A DNA stretch of 64,000 nucleotides from Jiangella sp. DSM 45060. GTDB lineage: Bacteria; Actinomycetota; Actinomycetes; Jiangellales; Jiangellaceae. This document shows, one piece after another, positions 39,670 to 47,370 of this stretch. The notes beneath the pieces were generated by a model. That model had not been told where the DNA came from and searched no databases. It saw only the letters and a list, made by a program, of their open reading frames with translations. Within the stretch, counting starts at the first letter, position 1. The number at the start of each line of letters is the position of its first letter. The position numbers were made by a program, and so were the translations under genes. Location of the stretch: positions 7,088,622 to 7,152,621 of the forward strand of contig NZ_LT629771.1 of the NCBI RefSeq assembly GCF_900105175.1, read 5' to 3'.

Positions 39670-40307
39670 CAGCTGTCAGTGTCCTCCGGTGCCGAGCGCC
39701 GCCGGCCACCGGCCGCCACGAACGCGAGGACGGCGACGACCAGCGCGCCACCGGCGATGAGCAGAACGGTCGCCGTCGAGCCCAGCCCCTCGTCGTCGGA
39801 GGACGACGACCCGGCCGCCGGTGTGGTCTCGTCGGACGGCGGCGCCGACGGCTCCTCCTGCGACGACGGCGGCGAGGACGGCGACGACGCGGCCCCGGAC
39901 GGAGTCTCGGCCGGTACCGCCGGGCCGGCGCCGGCAACGGTGAAGGCGATCGTGCCGCTGATCGGGTGCCCGTCGGACGAGACCACGCGCCACGCGATCG
40001 TGTACGCGCCGTCCGGCAGCTCGCGGACGGCCTGCGTCAGGGTGTCGCCGACGACTTCGGGGTCGCCGTCCTGGTACTCGGCGCCGTCGGCGTCGGTGAC
40101 CGCGACCTGGGCGAACTCGGTGGAGATGGCGTTGCTGAACATCAGCTCGACCGCGGTGAGCGGCGCGTCGACCGTGGCGCCGTCGGCCGGCGTGCTGGAG
40201 ACCAGCTGGTCGTGCGCGACGGCGGCGGGCGCGGCGTAGAGGGCGAGCCCGGCGACCGGGGCGGCGGCCAGCGCCGCCACCCCGATCAGGCGGCGGAGGC
40301 TACGCAC
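39669..40307 (-). CDS. copC: CopC-domain copper-binding protein
   Basis: A 212-residue exported protein. The signal peptide ends at AAVA, leaving His as the first mature residue (HDQLVSSTPADGATV), the usual CopC copper brace. The second copper histidine is in VSSDGHPISG. The single CopC beta-barrel (to about residue 122) is followed by a Ser/Pro-rich stalk and one C-terminal membrane helix (about 180-200), so it is tethered outside the membrane. It overlaps the upstream YcnI-like gene by 8 bp and the CopD-CtaG gene by 1 bp (TGA/ATG). Confidence 0.9.
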   Translation of the reverse strand: MRSLRRLIGVAALAAAPVAGLALYAAPAAVAHDQLVSSTPADGATVDAPLTAVELMFSNAISTEFAQVAVTDADGAEYQDGDPEVVGDTLTQAVRELPDGAYTIAWRVVSSDGHPISGTIAFTVAGAGPAVPAETPSGAASSPSSPPSSQEEPSAPPSDETTPAAGSSSSDDEGLGSTATVLLIAGGALVVAVLAFVAAGGRRRSAPEDTDS

Positions 40308-41034
40308 GGCGCCGCCTCAGAGCCGCCGCGCCGATGCCCAGCCCGGCCGCCCCGACGACGAGGCCGCCGATACCGACCCCGCGCGCGAGGTCGTCGGTGC
40401 TGTCGGCGGACCCTGCCGTCGCGGGCGCGGAGTCGTCGCCCTCGTCGGACACGTTCTCGGCCGCCGGCGCGCCGCCGTGGCCGTCGTCGCCGGTCGCCTC
40501 GACGACCTCCAGCGACGGCGCCGGGCGCTCCGGCTCCTCCTTGCCCTCGACGGTCTCCTCGGCCCACGCGACGACCTCGCCGTCGTCGTAGGCCTGGGTG
40601 GCGGGGAGGAAGTAGGTGCCGGCCTCGGGGAGCGGGCCGACGGAGATCGCGAACTCGTCGAACTCGCCCGGGCCGATGCGGACGCCGGGGTCGGCGGTCC
40701 AGGTGACGGCCGTGACCGCCTCCTCGAGCGTGCGGTCGCCGACCTGCACCGGCTCAGGGAACTGCGTGGTGGTGAGCTCGGCGGTCCAGCCGGCGTGCGG
40801 CTGCACGCGCACCGACGGGATCGGGGTGTCGGCGGGGAGGTCGAGCCGGACCTGCACCGTGCCGGCGGTGTCCGACTCGTTCGGCACCCGGACGGTGATC
40901 TTGGCGTAGGAGCCGGCGGTGTCGACGTCCGGCCGGATGGTGACGTGTGCCGCGGCGCCGGCCGCGACCACCACCCCCAGTGCGACGGCGCCACCGGCGG
41001 CGAGGGCCGCCCGGGCGAGGGTACGTGTGATCAT
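40300..41034 (-). CDS. YcnI-like (DUF1775) exported copper-binding protein
   Basis: A 244-residue protein. After the signal peptide (GVVVAAGAAA) the mature chain begins HVTIRPDVDTAGSY, the YcnI copper site with an N-terminal histidine; the conserved tryptophan lies in HAGWTAEL. The YcnI domain runs to about residue 160, then an acidic linker and one C-terminal membrane helix (about 215-235) with RRRR. YcnI family members bind Cu(II) with a histidine brace and cluster with CopC/CopD. Start ATG at 41034 gives a proper signal. Upstream starts in the frame are spurious. Confidence 0.88.
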   Translation of the reverse strand: MITRTLARAALAAGGAVALGVVVAAGAAAHVTIRPDVDTAGSYAKITVRVPNESDTAGTVQVRLDLPADTPIPSVRVQPHAGWTAELTTTQFPEPVQVGDRTLEEAVTAVTWTADPGVRIGPGEFDEFAISVGPLPEAGTYFLPATQAYDDGEVVAWAEETVEGKEEPERPAPSLEVVEATGDDGHGGAPAAENVSDEGDDSAPATAGSADSTDDLARGVGIGGLVVGAAGLGIGAAALRRRRA

Positions 41035-41120
41035 GAAATGCGTCCTTTGTCTCGGTCGTGGAGATGCGCGGGAGCACACGACGCCCATCGCGGCGCCGCG
41101 TCCCCGTCGACAGCGGTCGT

Positions 41121-41672
41121 TCAGCCCAGAGCCGGCAGTGCCGGCGGGCCTCTCCACGGTGTCGACCGGACCAGCAGGACGGTGAGCGGCTCGGCCGCGT
41201 CGACGACGGCGCCGTCGGCACGCACCCGCGCGACCGGCGGAACCGGCGCCGCCAGCAGCCGCCGCACCCGCGTGAGCAGCACCGTCGCGGACAGCGAGGC
41301 CAGCGACCACGCGACGTTCTCGGCGCCGGCCAGCAGCATCGTCAGCACGACGGCAGACAGCACGTGCGCCAGCGCCATGCCGGCCGACGGGACGACGGAC
41401 GACGCGCCGTCGTGGTGGCCGTCGAGCGTCAGCAGGACGTGCAGCACCGGCTGGGTGAGCACCAGCATGGCCGCGATCTCGGTCACCGAGCGGCGGCGGT
41501 CGGCCAGCGCCACGCACGCGACGCACAGCAATACCGCGACGGCGACGAAGCCGGGCTGCGTGGTGACGTCGCCGCCGGCGGCCGCGTGGGCCAGCGTCGG
41601 CAGCAGCAGACAGGCCGCGGACATGACCAGGCCGCGCGCGAAGCGCGCTCGACCGCGTCCGAGACCTGGCAC
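41121..41672 (-). CDS. Uncharacterised four-helix membrane protein at the head of the copper operon
   Basis: A 183-residue protein with about four membrane helices (residues about 15-32, 42-57, 66-82, 95-117) and a loop containing LDGHHDGAS, a possible metal ligand between helices 3 and 4. No family recognised. GTG start supported by TACAGT six bases upstream. It lies 86 bp upstream of the YcnI-like gene on the same strand, so it probably leads the copper operon and may take part in copper handling. Confidence 0.65.
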   Translation of the reverse strand: MPGLGRGRARFARGLVMSAACLLLPTLAHAAAGGDVTTQPGFVAVAVLLCVACVALADRRRSVTEIAAMLVLTQPVLHVLLTLDGHHDGASSVVPSAGMALAHVLSAVVLTMLLAGAENVAWSLASLSATVLLTRVRRLLAAPVPPVARVRADGAVVDAAEPLTVLLVRSTPWRGPPALPALG

Positions 41673-41678
41673 GCCGTC

Positions 41679-41684
41679 ACTGTA
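41679..41684 (-). promoter_or_regulatory. -10 box TACAGT, leaderless start of the copper operon
   Basis: Minus-strand TACAGT, six bases before the GTG at 41672. It would drive the whole copper operon. Confidence 0.5.
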
Positions 41685-41800
41685 CCCAGCGGGTCAAGAC
41701 CGGGGGCTAGCCCTACCTCAGCTGGGGAGTTCGCTCCATCGCGCCAGGCGACGCGGATTTCTAGGTTTCTGGGTAGACGTTGACGAGAACGGAGAAGAGC

Positions 41801-42571
41801 ATGGACATCACGAGGGCCGCCGAGGCTCTGCGACTGGTCCAGGTCAGCAAGACCTACGGCACCGGCGACAACCCGGTCCGGGCGCTGGACGACGTGTCCG
41901 TCAGCCTGGCCGCCGGCACGTTCACCGCGATCATGGGCCCGTCCGGGTCGGGCAAGAGCACATTCCTGCAGTGCGCCGCCGGGCTCGACCAGCCCACCGA
42001 CGGCCGGGTGTTCATCGACGGCGCCGAGCTGACCGGTGGCAGCGAGACCCAGCTGACGAAGTTCCGCCGGCAGCGCATCGGCTTCATCTTCCAGCAGTTC
42101 AACCTGCTCCCGACGCTCACCGTCCTGCAGAACGTGACGCTGCCGCTGCGGCTGGCCGGCAAGCGGGCCGACCGCAAGCGCGCGGTCGCGATCCTGGAGC
42201 GGGTCGGGCTGGGCGAGCGCGTCAACCACCGTCCGGCCGAGCTGTCCGGCGGCCAGCAGCAGCGCGTCGCCATCGCCCGCGCGCTGGTCACGAACCCCAG
42301 CGCGATCTTCGCCGACGAGCCCACCGGCGCCCTCGACAGCCGCAGCGCCCGCACGGTGCTGACGCTGCTGGCCGAGGCCGTCCGCGAGTTCGGGCAGACG
42401 GTCGTCATGGTGACGCACGACCCGGTCGCCGCGTCGTACGCCGACTCGGTGATCTTCCTGGCCGACGGCCGCATCGCCGGCTCGCTGGACCGTCCGACGG
42501 CGGAGGCCGTCGCCGAGCGGATGACGCACCTCGGCGACGCCGCCGACCTGCGCGCGGCAGTGGGTGAGTGA
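41801..42571 (+). CDS. ABC transporter ATP-binding protein (LolD/MacB type)
   Basis: A 256-residue ATPase: Walker A GPSGSGKST, Q-loop FIFQQFNLLPTLTV, signature LSGGQQQR, Walker B AIFADEPTGALD and H-loop VTHDP. The QQFNLLP and PTGALDS features place it with the LolD/MacB/FtsE-like ATPases that pair with FtsX-type permeases. ATG at 41801 has a GGAG site. It overlaps the permease gene in a GTGA. The upstream DNA (41710-41770) contains a near-palindromic CCTCAGCTGGGG. Such pairs in actinobacteria often respond to cell-envelope stress or peptides. Confidence 0.92.
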   Translation: MDITRAAEALRLVQVSKTYGTGDNPVRALDDVSVSLAAGTFTAIMGPSGSGKSTFLQCAAGLDQPTDGRVFIDGAELTGGSETQLTKFRRQRIGFIFQQFNLLPTLTVLQNVTLPLRLAGKRADRKRAVAILERVGLGERVNHRPAELSGGQQQRVAIARALVTNPSAIFADEPTGALDSRSARTVLTLLAEAVREFGQTVVMVTHDPVAASYADSVIFLADGRIAGSLDRPTAEAVAERMTHLGDAADLRAAVGE

Positions 42572-43935
42572 CCGTGTTCGGCCTGGCCGTCCGCTCGCTG
42601 CGGCACCGCACCGGCGGATTCGTCGCGAGCTTCCTGTCGATGTTCCTCGGCGCGGTCGTCGTGATGTCGTTCGCCGCCCTGCTCGACACCGCCGCCGGCT
42701 CCGGCGTCGACTCCGTCAGCGAGGAGACGCTGACGACCATGGCGCTGGTCGTGGGCGGCTGGGGCCTGGTGATCGTGCTGTTCGCGGTGGTCTCGACGAT
42801 GACGCTGTCGGTGCGGCAGCGGGCCTCGGAGATGGCGCTGCTCAAGAGCATCGGTGCGACACCGTTCCAGGTCGGCCGGATGATCGTCGGCGAGGCCGCG
42901 GCCGTGGCCGTGGCGGCGTCGGCGCTGGCGATCCTGCCGGCGATGGTCGCCGGCCGGCTGCTGCTGGACACCCTGCAGAACACCGGCCAGGTCGCCGAGG
43001 GCATCTCGTACGGCTTCGGCGCGGCGGCGCTGTCCATCGGCGTCGGCGTGACGTTCCTGGCCGCGGTCGGCGGCGCCGTCATCACCGCCCGCCGGTCGAC
43101 CCGCATGCGGGCGAAGGAGGCCATGACGGCGGTGACGATCGAGCAGGCGCGCATGACCCGCAAGCGCACGATCGCCGCCATCGCGTTCCTCGCCATCGGC
43201 CTGAACTGCGCGATCATCACCGTCACGGTCTTCGACGACAAGGGCATCGACGCCATGCAGACCGCCGGTCAGGCGTCCATCTGGTTCTCCATCGGGCTGG
43301 CGCTGTTCGCGCCGGTGCTGGTGCGGGCCGTGACGGCGGTGCTGGCCGGCCCGATGCGGCTGCTCGGCGGCACCAGCGGCTACCTCGCCGTCGAGAACGT
43401 CCGCCGCCGGACGCAGCACATGGCCGGCGCGCTGATGCCGATCATCCTGTTCACCGGCATCGCCACCGGCACGCTGTACATGCAGAGCATCGAGAACTCG
43501 GCGCCGCCGGCGGCCGGCACCTCGATCCCGCCGGACGAGGCGCAGGCGATCGAGACGCTGAACTTCGTCGTGGTCGGCATGCTGTCGGTGTTCGCGGCGA
43601 TCCTGGTGATCAACACGCTGGTCGCGGCCACCACCTACCGGCGCCGCGAGTTCGGACAGCAGCGGCTGGTCGGCTCCACCCCGCCCCAGGTGCTCGGCAT
43701 GGTCGGCATGGAGGGCGCGGTGCTCGCGGCGGCCGGCGTGCTGTTCGGCTCGGTCGGCTCCATCGTGACGGTGTTCCCGTACAGCCTGGCGCGCACCGGC
43801 GACCTGCTGCCCGACGCGACCATCGGCATCTACGTCGGCATCGTCTCGACCGCCGCCGTGCTCACCCTGGCGTCCAGCCTCGGCGCGGCCCGGAAGGCGA
43901 TCGGGATGCCCGCGGTCCAGGCCGTCGCCGTGTGA
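42568..43935 (+). CDS. FtsX-like ABC permease
   Basis: A 455-residue permease with a duplicated FtsX (MacB_PCD-like) core of about eight helices and a small extracellular loop near residues 300-320. Conserved coupling segments are RQRASEMALLKSIGATPFQV and TYRRREFGQQRLVGSTPPQV, which contact the ATPase. GTG start overlaps the ATPase stop, so the two subunits are made together. Probably an extruder of lipids, peptides or antibiotics, or a mechanotransmitter; no associated two-component system is adjacent. Confidence 0.9.
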   Translation: MTVFGLAVRSLRHRTGGFVASFLSMFLGAVVVMSFAALLDTAAGSGVDSVSEETLTTMALVVGGWGLVIVLFAVVSTMTLSVRQRASEMALLKSIGATPFQVGRMIVGEAAAVAVAASALAILPAMVAGRLLLDTLQNTGQVAEGISYGFGAAALSIGVGVTFLAAVGGAVITARRSTRMRAKEAMTAVTIEQARMTRKRTIAAIAFLAIGLNCAIITVTVFDDKGIDAMQTAGQASIWFSIGLALFAPVLVRAVTAVLAGPMRLLGGTSGYLAVENVRRRTQHMAGALMPIILFTGIATGTLYMQSIENSAPPAAGTSIPPDEAQAIETLNFVVVGMLSVFAAILVINTLVAATTYRRREFGQQRLVGSTPPQVLGMVGMEGAVLAAAGVLFGSVGSIVTVFPYSLARTGDLLPDATIGIYVGIVSTAAVLTLASSLGAARKAIGMPAVQAVAV

Positions 43936-43999
43936 CACCGGCGGCCCCACAGCGGGGCGTCGACGCGGGCTGACCGGCCCAGCGTCGGCGTCCCGCGTA

Positions 44000-44407
44000 T
44001 CAACGAAGCTGGTCGAGGACGGCCTGGGCCTCGCCGACGAGTTTGGCGGCGCTGCGCAGGACGCTGGTCACTCGTGTCGCCGCGACTCCCTCGCCGGATA
44101 ATGCGCCTGGTCCTTGACGGCAAGGACCTTCGCGAGGTGGCGAGCCAGGTCAGTCCCGTTGGGCTCGACACGCTCCAGCAGAGCGGCGGCGGGCCGGTGA
44201 TCTTCGCCCGCGTGATATCGACCGAGTCGTAGACCAGATGGCATCTGCGGCTGCGATCGCCGCCAGTACGGCGTTCCCCGCGGCAGCGTTGTTCGCGGGC
44301 CGCCGCTGCTCGGATGCGGCGAGTTCGGCCAGTCGGAGGTACTCCGGTGCAACGGCTGTGCGCGCCGAAGCGAGTGCCCTGCCGCCGGTACGTTCCCTTC
44401 GAGTCAC
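44000..44407 (-). pseudogene. HEPN-like partner of the nucleotidyltransferase, frameshifted
   Basis: A 408-bp region, 22 bp downstream of the nucleotidyltransferase gene, encodes pieces of one helical protein. Frame 1 from GTG 44407 reads RTGGRALASARTAVAPEYLR through AAGNAVLAAIAAADAIW. A second frame reads GEDHRPAAALLERVEPNGTD and VLAVKDQAHY. Frame 1 resumes as VTSVLRSAAKLVGEAQAVLDQ and a stop. Two compensating frameshifts (near 44225 and 44105) scramble the middle. The helical pattern and AxxxY/HY features fit HEPN proteins, the usual RNase-like toxin paired with minimal nucleotidyltransferases. Confidence 0.6.
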
Positions 44408-44429
44408 GATGGTTTCCGTAGGAGTGAGT

Positions 44430-44990
44430 TCAGGAGCGGCCGCGCAGCAGGATGGCGTCGCGGCGCCATTCGTCGACGATCGGCTCCTCCTCATTCGCCA
44501 TGCGCTGCAACTCGTCGAGCTCGACCTCGAACCAACTGACCCAGTTCCCGGTCCACCGTCGGATCGTGGCGGCAGAGTCCGCCAGCTGGTGATCCCATGC
44601 CTCTTGGTCGCCTGGTGATCGAACCACCAGGAGATCGATGTCGGAGTATGTGTTGCCGTCACCGCGGGCCGCCGATCCGAACAGCGATACATGCTCCGCA
44701 GGTGACGGCCAACCGTTGACCTCGTCGCCGAGGCGGTGCAGGATCTCCGTCCGCAGGTGGGCCAGGGCGATCGTCGGCTGGACGGCGACGTGGTCGAAGT
44801 TCAGCCGTACGAGATGTGATCCCGGGTGAGCGTCGACCTGGACGACCTGGCGCGCACGGGTGGGCGACACCCCGGCGACACGTGCCAGCTCGCGGACTCC
44901 GAAGGAACGGGCTCCGGACAGCGCACGGATGACGGCCGCGGTGCCGTGGGACATCACGGCAGTGGCAGGCTCACTCCAGTCCATGGTCAT
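44430..44990 (-). CDS. Nucleotidyltransferase-domain protein with N-terminal winged helix (MNT antitoxin-like)
   Basis: A 186-residue protein from ATG 44990. Residues about 12-65 look like a winged helix-turn-helix (GVRELARVAGVSPTRARQVVQ). The C-terminal half has the nucleotidyltransferase signature GSAARGDGNTYSDIDLLVV (G-S-x-x-R-G...S-D-x-D). In MNT/HEPN systems this enzyme AMPylates and silences the HEPN toxin. The downstream HEPN-like gene is frameshifted. A 21-bp-period repeat array lies just upstream and could be its own operator, given the DNA-binding domain. GGAG precedes the ATG. Confidence 0.82.
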   Translation of the reverse strand: MTMDWSEPATAVMSHGTAAVIRALSGARSFGVRELARVAGVSPTRARQVVQVDAHPGSHLVRLNFDHVAVQPTIALAHLRTEILHRLGDEVNGWPSPAEHVSLFGSAARGDGNTYSDIDLLVVRSPGDQEAWDHQLADSAATIRRWTGNWVSWFEVELDELQRMANEEEPIVDEWRRDAILLRGRS

Positions 44991-45012
44991 CTCCAAGCGT
45001 GGTCGCAGATCG

Positions 45013-45075
45013 AGTGCGATTGCGCTCTCTGCGAGTGCAACTGCGCCTATTACAGGTGCATCTGGCGCTGCACGT
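45013..45075. promoter_or_regulatory. Three direct repeats with 21-bp period (operator array)
   Basis: AGTGCGATTGCGCT, AGTGCAACTGCGCC and GGTGCATCTGGCGC recur every 21 bp (starts 45013, 45034, 45055) between the nucleotidyltransferase gene and the DUF72 gene. Two helical turns per period puts all copies on one face of the DNA. Candidate binding sites for the winged-helix domain of the nucleotidyltransferase. Confidence 0.6.
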
Positions 45076-45107
45076 TCGAACCGCACGCGAATGGGCACTG
45101 GACCGAC

Positions 45108-45851
45108 ATGGTCGTCCACGTGGGGACGTCGGGCTGGCAGTACGACTCCTGGCGCGGCGTCCTCTATCCGCCCGGGCTGGCGCAACGGCGCTGGCTCGAG
45201 CGGTACGCCGAGGAGTTCGCGACGGTCGAGAACAACGGCGCGTTCTACCGGCTGCCGCGGCGCGAGACGTTCGAGTCGTGGCGCGAGCGGCTGCCGGTCG
45301 GTTTCGTCATGGCGGTGAAGGCGAGCCGGTACCTGACGCACATCCGGCGGCTGCGCGACCCGGAGGAGCCGGTACGCCGGCTGCTCGACGTCGCCGCGGG
45401 GCTGGGTGACCGCCTCGGGCCGGTCCTGCTGCAACTGCCGCCGAACCTGCGGGCCGAGCCGGACCGGCTGGACGACTGCCTGACGCGGTTTCCGCGCGGT
45501 GTGCGGGTGGCGGTGGAGCCGCGGCACGAGTCGTGGTGGTCCGACGAGGTGCGGGCGATGCTGGAGCGACACGGCGCGGCGCTGTGCTGGGCCGACCGCC
45601 TGGGCCGGCCGGTCACCCCGCTCTGGCGCACGGCTGACTGGGGCTACCTGCGGCTGCACGAGGGCGCGGCGCGGCCGTGGCCGGCGTACGGCGGGCAGGC
45701 GTTGCGCAGCTGGGCGGATCGGCTGGGCGGGACGTGGTCCGGCGACGAGGACGTCTACGTCTACTTCAACAACGACCCCGGCGGCGCGGCCGTGCGCAAC
45801 GCCGTCCGGTTCGGCGGGCTGCTGCGACGCACCGGTGCCGCCGTCAGCTGA
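45108..45851 (+). CDS. DUF72 family TIM-barrel protein
   Basis: A 247-residue protein with the DUF72 opening VHVGTSGWQYDSWRGVLYPP and the conserved TVENNGAFYRLPRRETFESW, FVMAVKASRYLTH, VAVEPRHESWW and DVYVYFNNDPGG segments. The fold is an eight-stranded barrel; activity unknown, although relatives have been suggested to act on nucleic acid or sugar phosphates. ATG at 45108. Sixteen bp after its stop the EEP-domain gene starts from its own leaderless promoter. Confidence 0.9.
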   Translation: MVVHVGTSGWQYDSWRGVLYPPGLAQRRWLERYAEEFATVENNGAFYRLPRRETFESWRERLPVGFVMAVKASRYLTHIRRLRDPEEPVRRLLDVAAGLGDRLGPVLLQLPPNLRAEPDRLDDCLTRFPRGVRVAVEPRHESWWSDEVRAMLERHGAALCWADRLGRPVTPLWRTADWGYLRLHEGAARPWPAYGGQALRSWADRLGGTWSGDEDVYVYFNNDPGGAAVRNAVRFGGLLRRTGAAVS

Positions 45852-45855
45852 CCGA

Positions 45856-45861
45856 TACGCT
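45856..45861 (+). promoter_or_regulatory. -10 box TACGCT, leaderless start
   Basis: TACGCT is 6 bases before the GTG of the EEP-domain gene at 45868, identical to the purM box. No ribosome site. Confidence 0.55.
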
Positions 45862-45867
45862 GCCGCC

Positions 45868-46623
45868 GTGGAGCCCGGTCTGCAGCTGCGAGTCGCGACA
45901 TTCAACATCCGCAACGGCCGCGCCCTCGACGGGTGGAACGCGTGGTGGTTCCGGCGCGGCGCCACGGCCGCGGTCATCGGCGCGCTGGGTGCGGACGTGC
46001 TGGGGCTGCAGGAGGTCTACGAGTTCCAGCGCGCGTACCTCGCCCGGCGACTGCCCGGCCTGCAGTGGTTCACGCAGGGCCGCGGCGGCGGCCGGTCCGG
46101 CGAGCAGAGCCCCATCGCCGTCAGCGGCGGGTTCATCCGGGTCCTCGAGCACCGCACCCGCTGGTACGGCGACACCCCCGACGTCCCCGCGACGGCGCTG
46201 CCGGACGCGTCGTTCCCGCGCATCGCGACCCTGCTGCGCTGCCGCGACCAGCGCACCGCCCGCGAGTTCAGCGTCGTCAACACCCATCTCGACGAGCGCC
46301 ACACCGCCAACCGAGTCGCGTCGACGCGGCAGCTGGCCGGCTGGCTGGACCCCGACCTCCCCGCCGTCGTCATGGGCGACTTCAACGCCGGGCCCCGCGA
46401 CGAAGCCCTGCGGCCGCTGCTGGACGCCGGGCTCCGGCCCGCGCCGCTGACCGGTGGGACGATGCACCACTTCACCGGCGCATCGGACCGGCGGCGCATC
46501 GACCACATCCTGGCCAGCCCGCACTGGACGTACGAGGACGCCGAGGTCGTACGCGAGCGGCCGGGCGGCCGGCTGCCCTCGGACCACTGGCCGGCCCGGG
46601 CGACGCTGCGGCTGGACGCCTGA
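45868..46623 (+). CDS. Endonuclease/exonuclease/phosphatase-family protein
   Basis: A 251-residue cytoplasmic EEP enzyme. Catalytic motifs in order: TFNIRNG (Asn), LGLQEVYE (metal Glu), VVNTHLD (His), VVMGDFNAGP (Asp/Asn), RIDHILAS and PSDHWP (Asp/His pair). No signal peptide, unlike the large endonuclease at 17.4 kb. Substrates of such short members range from DNA to phosphoinositides, so none is assigned. Convergent with the Fur-family gene, with no gap to spare. Confidence 0.88.
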   Translation: MEPGLQLRVATFNIRNGRALDGWNAWWFRRGATAAVIGALGADVLGLQEVYEFQRAYLARRLPGLQWFTQGRGGGRSGEQSPIAVSGGFIRVLEHRTRWYGDTPDVPATALPDASFPRIATLLRCRDQRTAREFSVVNTHLDERHTANRVASTRQLAGWLDPDLPAVVMGDFNAGPRDEALRPLLDAGLRPAPLTGGTMHHFTGASDRRRIDHILASPHWTYEDAEVVRERPGGRLPSDHWPARATLRLDA

Positions 46624-47097
46624 CTACTGGCAGCGCCGGCAGGTGCCGGACAGCGCGATGTGCGGCGGATCGAGCTGGAAGTCGCTCTCGACGGCCAGCC
46701 GCCGCTTGATGGGGTCGAGCAGGTCGCTCGGGAGGTCGATGATGCGGCCGCAGACCCGGCAGCTCGCGTGCAGGTGGTCGTCGTGCCCCGTGGCGTCGGC
46801 GGCCAGGTGGTACGTGGTGGCGCCCCCGCCGACGTGCACCTGCGTGACGACGCCGAGCGTGGCCAGCGTCTCGAGCGTGCGGTAGACCGTGGCACGGTGC
46901 ACCGTCGGGTGCAGCTCGCGGACGTGCTCGGACAGCTGCTCGGCGCTCGGATGGCCGTCGACGGTCGCCAACGCCTCGATGACCGCGTGCCGGGCGCCGG
47001 TGATGCGGTGGCCGCGGGCACGCAGCCGGTCCAGCGCACGTTCGACGGTGATGTCGTCGTGCGCGTGGCCGTGAGGGGCGCTGACATCGGCGTTCAC
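46624..47097 (-). CDS. Fur-family metalloregulator
   Basis: A 157-residue repressor. The winged helix (residues about 20-90) has LRARGHRITGARHAVIEAL and HPTVHRATVYRTLETLATLGVV. The dimerisation domain carries metal sites HDDHLHASCRVCGRI and the C-terminal CRRC, the four-cysteine structural zinc site. An N-terminal HGHAHDD adds histidines. Zinc (Zur) and iron (Fur/FurB) members look alike, and the ligand cannot be decided here. GTG start at 47097 chosen because upstream sequence is repetitive and non-conserved. Confidence 0.88.
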   Translation of the reverse strand: MNADVSAPHGHAHDDITVERALDRLRARGHRITGARHAVIEALATVDGHPSAEQLSEHVRELHPTVHRATVYRTLETLATLGVVTQVHVGGGATTYHLAADATGHDDHLHASCRVCGRIIDLPSDLLDPIKRRLAVESDFQLDPPHIALSGTCRRCQ

Positions 47098-47179
47098 GCG
47101 TCTAGTGTCGGGGCTGAGCTCGGGAATCGCCACTCTCGTCAGCTGCGCGGGGTCCGTTGGGGCGGCGGGGTCGCTGGAG

Positions 47180-47370
47180 GCTGCGCCGGCTCCGCTTCGC
47201 GGCGGGGCGGAGGTGCCGGAGGATGCTGCGCCGGCTCCGCTTCGCGGCGGTGAAGCATGCCGCGTGCGCTCTTGACGCCGGCTCCGCATCCACCGGCACC
47301 TCCGCAGGCATGCCGCGCTCGCGACGCCGGCTCCGCCTCCACCGCCCCCTCCGCGGGTCGTGGTGCGCGG
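47180..47370. repeat. GCCGGCTCCGC-containing direct repeats
   Basis: A 26-bp sequence starting GCTGCGCCGGCTCCGCTTCG occurs identically at 47180-47205 and 47225-47250. Two diverged copies sharing GACGCCGGCTCCGC follow at 47274 and 47323. Each copy can fold on itself (CGCCG...CGGCG). They fill the gap between the Fur and TetR genes. Confidence 0.7.
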
